From: Tausonia pullulans
Taxonomy: Eukaryota > Basidiomycota > Tremellomycetes > Cystofilobasidiales > Mrakiaceae
DNA length: 64,000 nt
Direction of reading: 5' to 3'
Assembly (NCBI GenBank): GCA_951802195.1
Contig: OX637628.1
Location: 992,001 to 1,056,000, forward strand
Part shown: in pieces, positions 54,354 to 64,000 of the stretch
How the letters are laid out: the number at the start of each line of letters is the position of its first letter
How positions within the stretch are numbered: position 1 is the stretch's first letter
The notes under the pieces: model-generated
Told to the model about the DNA's origin: nothing
What the model saw: the letters and a program-made list of their open reading frames with translations, nothing else
The model's database searches: none
Made by a program: the position numbers and the translations under genes

Positions 54354-57300
54354 ATGCCGACCTCCCCCCTTCGCTTGTCCGTCGCGCTCCCGACGGGTGA
54401 CCGGATTGAGGTCGCCGTCCCGCTCGGACCTGCGTCGTCATCGTCTTTCTCGCCGTCGTTGACGAGGGTGTCGGCAGGCGACGTCGTCCGAGCCGTGCTC
54501 GATGCTTGGCCCGTCGAGCAGCGAGGCGAGGGCTTCGACGACGACTCTACACCGACATCTGCCTTGGCACAGAGTGTCAACACGGATGACGCGCCCTGGG
54601 GGCTTGCCGCCTGGCAGCCCCGGGCCGGGGAGGAAGACTACGACGACGTTGCCTCTGGGCGGCCAGGAGGAGAAGCAGAGGTCAAACAGATTCCTTGCTG
54701 GGACGGTGAGTCGGATCTCCTTGTCTCATCAACGATGCCTCCTTCAGTGAAACTGCCCGATGGCGAGAGAGAGCGTCGGGCTGACCCGAGACTCTTCTAG
54801 ACCTCCTGCCTCTTCATGCACCGCTACCGGATGCAGTCCCCTCGAATCTTGCCCTCATCCATCATCCAAATCTCTCCCGCCTCGTGCTCATGTTCCTCTC
54901 GGTGCCCTCGATCGACGACGGGGCGTCTCTCGCCTATTACAGCGTCCCCGGAAACAACGGCGGGCCTACTGTAGAACGGCTGATCGACGACGTCTGCGAC
55001 CGGCTGGGCCTCGTTCGGAGGCTCACAATCGGCGGGCAGACGCGAGGCAGGGGAAGGGACAAGTGGGGCGGTGGAGAGAAGGTCGTGTATGCGCTCGAGG
55101 AGGTCTGGATCGCGAACGACGGGCGTGCCGATGGAGAGAGTACGTTGCTGTCCTATCCCTCAATAATACTCTTCCAGAGATGAGAGCGGCATATCCAGTG
55201 AAACAAGACGCTGACGTGCATGCCGTCGAACCATCTGCGCTCTTGAATGCACAGTCTCGCTGCCTATCCCAACCAACATCCCTATCCAACACCTCCTCCT
55301 CGGGCCTTACCATGCTGCCCCTTCTTCATCCCACTCAAAGGCATCTTCGTATCGATTCTGCATACCGCAATCGTGGCTTCTGCGCTCCACCCCACCGTCA
55401 TTGGCGCCGGCGGCGATCAACAACCGGTGGCCTTTCCTCTCGACCATGAGCTCATCCGCTAGCAGAAACGTTCATGACGAGCCTTCGGCAGACGAATCCT
55501 CTGAGCTAGACCAGGAACCGACGGTCCGGAGCTCAGCAAGTGGATCTCAAGCCCCAACCTTGACGGCCCTCGCCCAAGACGCCACCACTCGTCCCGCTCC
55601 CTCCGCCAGCTCTGCTACCAAGCCCTCAGCTCGACTGTCCATCTTTGACTCTATTTACTCGACTTTCGCCTCGGCTACATCCTCCTCCACCGAGCCGGCC
55701 ACACCGCCTGCTGGGCCCTCAGCATCCTCCTCTACCTTGTCGTCAACAACAGGACCCTCCCCCTCGCCCATCATTCGCGCGACCCCAGCCTCTATGTCCA
55801 GCTCAACGGCCATCCGCACGCACGCTAAGCGCGCGTCCATCGCGCACCACCGCATATCCCTCGCGGACCAGCCGGGCGTCATCTCAAGTCCAATTCTCAC
55901 CCATTCGGACCTTCCACTTGCGAGGGATTCGTCGGAACCTGTCACTCCCGTCGATAGCAGCGACGAGACCGATGAGATTGAGTTCGATCGCCTCCTTGAC
56001 GATCTTAACCTTCATGGGCCGCAGAGGGCAGCGATGGAAAGGCTAGACCCAACGAGGAAGGCGTACCTTCTTGTTCAGGCGCGAGAGAAAAAGCAGCTCG
56101 CCTCGTCGACTGCGGGAGGTGGTTCTGTTGATGGATCTGGCCCACCATTCGAAGCACCCTATCACCACGCCGCTCGATCGGTCCCGAGATCCCGCCAGGT
56201 CTCCGGAGGTCCCCCGACGAGCTTCAGAGACCCTACGACAGGAAACAGCGGGGTAGGAGGACCTCATCATCTGGGCCCTCTCCAGCCACAAATAACCGGT
56301 GGGTCGAGCTCAGGCGGAGGAGGGCGTTGGAGTAAGCGGTTTTCCGTGGCGAGCCTCGGTGGGTGGGGAGGTGGTGGCGCGTCAGATGCTACGGCAGCTG
56401 AATATCTAGCGGAGGCGTCGAGTCAGACGACGGCAGCGTCGCCTATCGTCAAGCAGGACACTGGCAGTAGTAGTTGGGCTGGATGGTGGGGAGGCGGAGC
56501 AGGAGCAACTAGTGAGAACGGGAACAGCAAAGGCGACAAGGGGATCGACGCCTTCGTCGATGAACTCGGGAATGCGTGAGGAGTTTTCACATCTCCCATC
56601 TTTTCACTTGGTGCTGATCTAAAGCAACATCCTGCCCGCTCAGCAAACAACCGAGTACAGCCTTCCTCAAGACCATCCTCTCCCTCCGAATCCACCTCTC
56701 GACTGCGCCGCTTCCGACTATTCACGCCTTCCTTGACCAAGGTGGCCTTGACGCCCTCGAAGGTCTCCTTGGCCGCCTCGTCCGCCTACCGTCACCTTCT
56801 ATCGCTTCCTCCAATGTAGCGACAACTGCGACAACGCCCGCTAGCGAGACGGGCTCCGCCTGCCTCCTCGAGGCCGTCCGAGTCGTCCGTGTCCTCTCTA
56901 ACACCGAGCCCGGGTTCCGCGCCGTCATCGCACGTCCCCTTCTCATCACCTACATCACATTTGCGCTTCACGTAGACGGCAAGGCTGTCGGCAACCCTAA
57001 GCTCCGATGCCAGGTTGCCGATGTCCTCGCGGCCCTCGCCGTCCTTGGTGGCTCGTCGCTCGTCCTCGCGGCGTTCTCAGAGTTCAGAGTCGCGTTTGGC
57101 GAGACGTTGCGGTTCGAATGGCTCATTGAGAGCCTGCGTGTTCGCTCGGTTGGTGGAGAGGATGATGGTGGAGCTGAAGGGGAAGGGGAAGGGGAGGGAG
57201 AGGCGGAGGAGGAGGAGGCTTGGGCGTGGGAATGGCGTGCGAGTGGGATGGCGCTCGTTAATGCCCTGACAAACGGATCAGATGAGCTCGAGGAGCGTGT

Positions 57301-60300
57301 CATGCTAAGGGATGAGCTTGGTCGAAGGGGTCTGAACGAGGTCATCGTTGTGCGTGGCCTGTCATATCCATTCCTCTCCGTCATCGCACGACCATGCTGA
57401 ACATCCCTTCTTTCTTCGCAGGCGATGCACTACATGAGCCCACCAGAGTCTCTTCTCACCCAGCTTGATCTCTACGCCGAGGAAAAGCAGGACGATATTG
57501 AAGACCTCCGGTATCGAACACTCGGAAATCGGCAGACGGACGATAGCCTCGACTATTCTCTGGACCAGCTTACACGACTCGCTCAGGAGCACTCGGTTAG
57601 TGGGATCCTTATTTCTCTCCGCAAGAAGTGATTGAGGGCTGAGTCTATAACTTCCCCCCAACAGGACATTTACCCGGTCCTCGTCGACACGGTCAAGCGC
57701 TACGTGATGATTCTAGAGAGAGACATCGATCAGTGTGTTGTTCAACCGAGGTCGACGAGATTGCCCCCGTCGCTGACCTTATAGTTTTTCCCTCATCGCT
57801 GCAGCCAACTCAAGGCCGATCTTCTGACTGTCCTCGACAAGTTCGTCGAGCACGCCGCTCAACTGGACAACCTGTTCGTCTTCACTCTTCTTCTGGCACA
57901 TGCTGTCAAGGGTGCTCAAGTTGACAGTGACACCCGACAATTCAGCGACGAGGGCTGGCGTGAATTTATGAAGCTCTTCCTCCAGTCCATCCAGCCCATC
58001 GTTCCAGAGCCAGGCAGTCTCAAGGCAACGCGCTCTGCGTCCGACGAAGAGCATCGGCCCTCAAACCTCGAAACAATCCCGTCAGCGTTTGTAGAGGAGA
58101 TCGAGACGCTTCGGACGCGGGTCGACGAGCTGAGCGAGGAGGTCCGTGTCGTCATGTCCAGTTCTATCCTCTCATTTCATGGCTGACGAGAGGTTTGGAC
58201 GCGGGCTGTGCAGAAGGCGAGGCTCAAGGACGAGCTCACTAACCATGTCGCCGAGGTCAACACCTTTCGTGCGCTCCCTAAAAGCGTTTCTGCGAATTTT
58301 ATTGTGCGTCTCCATGATTCTATCGTCCATCTTCCCGACCGAGGATGAAGCTGATGATCTTGCCTCATGCAGTCTCCGTCCAATCTCTCAAGCCCAGAGG
58401 CCCCTAAAACGGCCGAGAAAGAATCTCCCAACTTCCATGGCCTCGTACAGCGGCTCGTCGGCAAGGAGAAGGAAGTTCTCCGGCTCCAGGCCGAGGTAGC
58501 CAGGCTTAACAAGTCTGGGACGAGCCAGCCCAGAGAGGCAGTGAGCTCTCTCCTCTTTAGTCGTCGAACAAGTTCGCCTGACAGGTTTGTTCTATCGTTA
58601 GGATGAGAAAGCGAAGCGCGATCGGGATAGGGCCAAGTTTAACGGCCTCGCCGACGACATTCAGAAGGCTCGCACCCATGTAAGTTCATGTAACTGCGCC
58701 GCCTTTCATCCGTCTTCGATCTGACTCCCTATTTCTATGGCCTTGCTGGCAGAACGCTGAGCTCGAGGGTCAGCTCAAAGAGAACCGCACCGAAATCAAA
58801 TACCTCAAGCTCGCACTCGAGTCTGTTCACTCTCGCTTCAAGACTGCCCTCGACGAGAGCGCCGCAACAACCAACGTCTCAGTCGCTTCCACGGGTGACT
58901 CTGTTTCGAAGCCGAGAGATCTCGACCCACAGGCTCTGGCAACCGAGGCGATCGAGAGTCTTACTCGTAAGGAGAACGAGATTATTTCTCTCCGGGGCGA
59001 GGTCGAGCAGCTTCAGCTCCAGCTCGTCGCCCGGAGAGCGCCCGCTGCATTTTCCCCTCCTGCTCCTGCCTCTGCGGTGGTGCGGTCAGAGAAGGAGTTC
59101 AAAGCTAGGGTCGCTCCCCCTCCCCCGCCACCCTCGCTCCTTCCGAAGCCGACCCGGTCGAGCACCTTCGGAAATACTCCTCCGTCACCTCTCCCTCCCT
59201 CTTCGGCCAGAGCGAGCCTTACAGCCGGACTACCGTCTCCGACGATCCAAACGCAATCACCGGTCATCGCCGGCATGCCGTCCTCGCCATCCATAGACGT
59301 CCCACCTCCTCGAAACGCTCTCATGGCTGCGCTCGCTAGTCGGCCAAAGATCTCTTCTCATGATGAGACCGAGCAGCCATCGTCCGCCTCAACTTCCCCA
59401 CCTCGGGTAGCTCTCATGGCGGCAATATCGTCGAGGGGCGCTGCGTCAGACGTGGAAGTCTCTCCTGCTCCTCGCAATGCGTTGATGGCGGCTCTCTCGA
59501 ATCGAGGCAAGGTTGCCGCTCACGATGAGACAGCTCCATCATCACCGATATCGCTCGTCGCTTCTTCTTCATCCGAGGACCATCGCACCGTGCTCATGGC
59601 GTCTCTTCAAAAGGGTCCATCTCCTCCGCCAACAGCCACGGAAGATAACGACGCTCAATTCCCACCACCTCGACCGAACATGGCTCTTCTTGGGGCCATC
59701 AACAGCCGCCGGTCGTCGGCCGAGGACTCCTCGGCCACGACACCCTTCTCTACCATCCCAGCCAGACCGGCCTTCCTGGCGTCCATCTCTGCGCGCCGGC
59801 CATCAAATGAGGCTGCTGAAGGCCTCGCCGGGAGTTCCACTCCGACATCACCTGTAGCGGGTCCTTCTCGGCCAGCAGGGCACGCAGCCCTTATGGGCGC
59901 AATTGGAAAGCGCGCCGCCGCTCCTGCATCTGAGGCTGCAGGAGATTTCGGAAGGAGCGTGCCGAACCCTCGCGCGGCTCTTATGGCTGCTCTTGGGGGA
60001 AAGGGGGGAGATCCAGCAACAAGTAGAGGCAGCTCTACTTCTTCTCCTGCAGTCCGGACGCCGCCTGCTCAGCCGACGAAGAAGCTTAAGGTCAGCTCTT
60101 TTGCCACAGTCTTCTCTGCGACGCAGCGCTGATACTTGTCATTCTCCCTAGCCGTTCTTTTGGAAGAAACTTCATCCTACTGAAGTTGGCCAGACCGTCT
60201 GGTCCAAGCTCCCTGTTGAGATGCTTGCGCTCGACCTGTCGGATCTCGAAGAGACCTTCACCATGGGAACGCCTTCTACCGCGCCGAGTAAGATGAGCAT

Positions 60301-62160
60301 CACAGCCAAGAAAAATCAGCCGGTGACGCTCCTGGACATTAGTTCGTTGAGCAATTCGCTCTTTAGATGCCTTGTTGTCTGGCAGGGACTGACCACCGCT
60401 ACCCGCCACCATCAGCTCGATCCAACAATGTCGGTCAGTATCGAATTACAGAACTTCATCTTTTCGACAGCGCACGAAATTGAATCCTTTTGCTGCAGGC
60501 GTTATGCTCGCCCGTCTCAAGCTGCCAGTGCCAAAGATACAGCAGGCCATCCTTGCCTTTGACGATGAGACGCTCACGCTGGATGATCTCAAGGCACTCG
60601 GCAAGCTTCTTCCAACGAACGACGAGGTGGGCCGCAGCTTTATCTCTTTGCGAACTGTCTAACACATGAGGACTGACGTTCACGCTCGCGCGTGCAGATT
60701 GGTCGAATCAATGGATTTGAGGACGTCTCCAAACTGGCGAAGCCCGACCAGTACTTCAAGGAAGTGCGCAAGCCATCTCTGGCATCCGCTCTGCGATTGC
60801 AGCAATGCTGACCTCGTCCATTCCAGATCATGATCATCCCGAGACTTAACGAGCGCTTCGAGTGCATGCTTTACCGGCGTCGACTCGAGATCGACGTTGC
60901 CGAGGTCGTACCAGACCTCAAGGGGCTCTCGATGGCGACGAGGGAGCTGAGGGACTCGGAACGGTTCAAGCAGGTCCTTCAGGTACTATAACAGCTCTTT
61001 GGTTCTCAGGTGATGAGCCTGTACTGACATATCGATCCATCCAGGTCGTCCTCGCCGTCGGCAACGCCCTGAACGGATCTACTTTCCGAGGTGGTGCAGG
61101 CGGGTTTGAGATGGAGGCCCTGCTCAAGGTTTGTTCTGTCTCTTACCAAGCGACAGCGAGCAGACAACCTGATGATCGCCATGCCGTCATAGCTCAAGGA
61201 GACCAGGACGGCCAAGCCAACACCGGACTGCCCGACGCTTCTTCACTTTATCGCCAAGCTCCTTATAAAGACGCGTCCATCTCTTGTGCTCTTCATCGAC
61301 GAGTTGCCCCATCTCCCTTCAGCAGCTCGGAGTTCGTTTTTCCAGTCACAGCTTTTGGCTCCCCAACGAACTAGTGACCTGACTTCCGTTTCTCCCTCTC
61401 TCTCTCAGTCTCCTTCTCGGCCGTGGTCACTTCGGTGTCATCGATTGTTAAGGGTCTTGACAAGGTCAATACAGAGATCGAGACGCTCCAGACGCTCGGC
61501 ATCTCCCCGTCCGGCGATCGCTTCATCCCCGTCATGCGGAATTTTGCAACCTCTGCGGCGCCCTCGGTGGTCCGGATACAGAAAATGGGCGTCGATGTTG
61601 ACCAGGACCTCAAGGCGCTTCTTAGCTTCTTCGGTGAGGAGGCAGAGGGGCCCGAGGCAACCCGGCCGGAGGACTTCTTCGGTATGGTCCTCGCCTTTTC
61701 CTTGGCGCTTCAGCGAGCGGCGGCGGAGGTCACGAAGCATCTCGCAGGAGGGACCACATCCTCGGTTGTGTCGTCTAAGGTACGTCGCGCCCGTGCCATC
61801 TTTCCTTGTCTGCTCCTTCTAACCCTCTTCCTTTTCCCTCAATAGTCGACTGCCCGCTCGCTGGCGCCTCCACCATCCTCGCTGCTCACGGTCACTCCAC
61901 CCTCGCCGCAGAAGCCGCCTCGGCGCGAGGTGCAGCACGGCGAGCTCGACGAGGCCATCCGATCTCTTCACGGCGGACAGCGGCGCGAACGTGAGCGCGA
62001 GTCTATGCCCAACCGAGACCGTCCGCTCTCGCGGATCTTCCTCGACGGCAACAGCGGTGGAGGGCTCGGCAGTCTCCGCAATAAGAGCATGCGCGGTACG
62101 GTGAGCCGGAGTTCGGCCGGGAACGAGCGGAGGGGCCTCAATGGCCTGTTTGAGCATTGA
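54354..62160 (+). CDS. Diaphanous-related formin (FH2 actin nucleator)
   Basis: Twenty exons, ending with 61846-62160; 2145 aa. Boundaries: 54354-54705, 54801-55139, 55255-56575, 56644-57349, 57422-57595, 57665-57732, 57805-58141, 58214-58303, 58373-58540, 58602-58679, 58753-60090, 60152-60341, 60416-60433, 60499-60626, 60698-60763, 60827-60982, 61046-61129, 61193-61331, 61409-61779, 61846-62160. Order: a novel N-terminal extension with a possible Ras-association-like fold (to about 300), low complexity, GBD/FH3 armadillo region (about 590-1080), coiled coil (about 1080-1320), a repeat-rich FH1 position, FH2 (about 1657-2040: KPFFWKKLHPTEV, LLDITRSNNVGVMLAR, VVLAVGNALNGSTFRGGA) and a DAD-like end (LDEAIRSLHGGQRRERER). 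The family nucleates and elongates actin cables under Rho control; the DAD implies autoinhibition. Exon 13 is an 18-nt microexon inside FH2. Confidence 0.95.
59300..60003 (+). repeat. Eight degenerate WH2-like 'ALMAA(L/I)' repeats in the formin FH1 region
   Basis: Protein-level tandem repeat in formin residues about 1393-1628. Units: RNALMAALASR, RVALMAAISSRG, RNALMAALSNRG, TVLMASLQKG, NMALLGAINSRR, PAFLASISARR, AALMGAIGKR, AALMAALGGKG, separated by 20-40 residues of Ser/Pro-rich linker. Each resembles the N-terminal helix of WH2/verprolin actin-binding motifs (R..LL..I..G), without the LKK(T/V) extension. A usual polyproline FH1 is reduced to one short run (PPPPPPSLLPKP) just before. Confidence 0.7.
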
Positions 62161-62306
62161 AGAAGAGGAGAGAGGAGGAGGGACGACGACCATGACACGG
62201 ACCACACACTACGACATGCGTTAGCTAGACATTTGACTTTCTCATCATGAAATGATCGTTAATCGTTCAATAAAAGGCTCGTCTAAAGTCTGTGCTCCTC
62301 TCCTCC

Positions 62307-64000
62307 TCACCTCCTTCTAGTGCTGCCGCTGACTGGAAACAGGCAGAATTAGCTATGCTAGCAGCACGTCTCGCTCTCGGGCTATACTCACTACTTGAGA
62401 AGCCCGTCCGACTGTCGTCCGAGTCAGACTCGTCCCGGATGAGCGCCTTCCTCGCCGACTTGCCCGTCGCTCGCGGCTGCACAACTCTCCTCGTAGGCTG
62501 CGGCTGCTCCTCGTCCTCACCATTGCCTGCCGTCGCCATCGACTGCCCCCTCGTCGTCACGACAGACAGGGACCTCGACCTGGCGAGCGTCGACGACACC
62601 TGGGCATCCGCCTCATGGTCGTTTTCGTCGTCCGAGTCGACGACGATCAGCCAACCAACCTTCTGTTTGTCCTTGGCGGCAGCGGTGGCCGACGCCATCG
62701 ACCCGAACTCCGAGAGGTCTGCCTCGGCCGTTGCAGCTGCTGCCGCAGCCCTCGCCCTCTTCGCCGCTGGGAACCGCGTCGCCCGACCGTCGTCGTCGTC
62801 GCCGTCTGAGTCTCGGATGAGCCGCTTGCGCCGGTTCGATGATGCCACAGACTTTTGAGTTGAGGCGGACGTAGCGAGAGCGGAGGACGAGGCCATCGAC
62901 TGGGTGCGCATTGAGGAGAAGGTAGAGGACGATTGCGTCTCCTTCTTGGTCCGCCAGGCGTCTGTGCAGAGGAGGAGGTTGAGAGGGAGGGGCTTAACAG
63001 TTATCAGGTATATATTCACAGCGAGCCAAGGCGGCAACGCACCTGCGACAAGAGCTTTATCCGAGATCGCTGGGTCAACAAGTTTGATGGGCGCCGACCG
63101 AGGGACTTGTTGCTTTGGCGGACAAGCAGTGATGATAAGTTAGCTCGCGGCTACGCTGGTAGAAGTGGGAAGGAGCCACACCTTCTTGAACTTTTTGAAG
63201 TTGCGCACCCCGTCTACGCTCGCCGGCGGCTGCTGCCTCTCCCTCGCCTGCCGATCGTAAAGCGGGACCCGGACGACGACCATCCTGCAAGTCCGCCCGT
63301 CCGCCGGGGGCCCATCCTCGATTTGCATCGCAGCAACAGCCGGTGGCGGACGGGGCTTGACAAGCCGGAGCCTGTTAAACTCTGCATCAAGTGGGTCTGG
63401 TTCTGCGCCCTTGCGAGCCCGCTTCTTCGCCGGCACTTGTAGGAGCTCGAACTCGCCCTCCGCTGTTCCGCCAGCTCCTGACGCTCCATCGGGATTGATC
63501 GCCCTCGTAGGCACTGGTGGCGGGGGCATCTTGCCCCTCCTAGCCGCCTCAACCCTCGCCTCCGAATCTTCCTCTTCCTCGGACCGTCCTTCCTCCATCA
63601 CCTCCGAGAGCCTCCTTCTCCTCGCCTCCTCCTCCATCTCCTTCCTCTCCTTCTCCAACCGCGCCCGTTTCGCCTTTTCCGCGTGAAGATCCTCTTCCAT
63701 CTTCCTCTTCCGTTTGACCGATCGCTCGACAAAGTCTTGCACTTCGTCCTGGTCATCATCAATGACGATAGCCTGGCTTGACGGAGGGGCGAAGCTATCG
63801 GTCCACTGCGACAGCTGTTGCTGGGTGCTGCGGCTCTTGATGCAGTCATAGACCTTGCGTGAATAGGCCTGAGACTGCGGGTCCTCGAATGGCTCGCGGG
63901 AGGCAGAGGCGGACGCGGCAGACACGGCGAGGGAGGACGCCCAGTCGTCCATACGGTTTATCGGGGCGCGGCGCTTGAGGCGAGTCGTGCTGGTCGTAGA
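62307..64000 (-). CDS. NBS1/nibrin-like C-terminal part (gene runs off the right edge)
   Basis: Exons (coding order): 64000-63182 (open to the window edge, in frame through the MDDWASS methionine), 63112-63043, 62961-62392, 62332-62307. The diagnostic piece is VRNFKKFKK, spliced to QQVPRSAPIKLV: NFKKFKK is the MRE11-binding motif of nibrin. Upstream is Lys/Arg/Glu-rich sequence with basic clusters and a QDEVQDF acidic stretch; downstream is Ser/Asp-rich low complexity (RDSDGDDDD, IRDESDSDDS) as in nibrin tails that are targets of CK2-like kinases and ATM/Tel1, and the very end is Arg-rich (STRRR). In the family Nbs1 holds the MRE11-RAD50 complex in the nucleus and recruits ATM/Tel1 to DNA breaks. 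FHA and BRCT domains, if present, lie beyond 64000. Family call rests mainly on the short motif. Confidence 0.65.

Noticed and set aside
1-64000. CRISPR arrays, operons, riboswitches or integrated viral elements
   Set aside because: No regularly spaced repeats were seen; gene structure is eukaryotic with spliceosomal introns; no LTR or capsid/envelope-type genes were recognised. The only mobile DNA seen is the LINE.

Overview
This is nuclear DNA of a fungus, most likely a GC-rich basidiomycete. The signs are many short introns (mostly 55-120 nt, GTGAGT/GTGCGT donors, CTGAC-type branch sites), microexons, compact spacing and recognisable fungal housekeeping genes. A Pucciniomycotina red-yeast relative is my guess from composition only. 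Gene models below were built by hand from splice sites, reading phase and protein family continuity. Every complete multi-exon model sums to a whole number of codons.

Layout. 1-32226 is an ordinary gene-dense stretch: the 3' part of a SWI1/ARID1-type SWI/SNF subunit, a DExH RNA helicase with dsRNA-binding domains, MPP10 (rRNA processing), SEC39 (Dsl1 tethering complex), POP5 (RNase P/MRP), a DLT1-family membrane protein, a vacuolar Ca2+/H+ exchanger in 15 exons, acyl-CoA-binding protein, an ELO fatty-acid elongase, a J-domain protein, GGPP synthase and the YHM2 citrate carrier. 32227-39441 is a gene-poor accessory island. It holds a 5'-truncated LINE, a second short copy of that LINE's 3' end, and four tRNA loci. 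39442-64000 is again gene-dense: a DUF1279 protein, mitochondrial uL2, an unrecognised basic protein, AP-1 gamma-adaptin, LSM1, an STM1-like ribosome-binding protein, a large formin, and the C-terminal part of an NBS1/nibrin-like protein that runs off the right edge.

The main discovery is in the island. Two of the four tRNA genes, an initiator tRNA-Met(CAT) at 38097-38174 and a tRNA-Thr(CGT) at 36105-36179, are circularly permuted. The 3' half lies upstream of the 5' half, with only 6 and 3 nt between them. Rejoining them at the canonical intron position 37/38 gives complete cloverleaves in which all stems pair and the invariant bases are present. The neighbouring tRNA-Pro(AGG) has a conventional intron at the same 37/38 site, and tRNA-Val(AAC) is uninterrupted. 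Permuted tRNA genes are known from red and green algae, nucleomorphs and some archaea; I do not recall a fungal case.

Other points of interest are a formin whose FH1 region is largely an eight-fold repeat resembling WH2 helices, a GC-AG intron and microexons of 4-25 coding nt in the exchanger gene, large lineage-type insertions in POP5 and mitochondrial uL2, and LINE copies lying beside tRNA genes.
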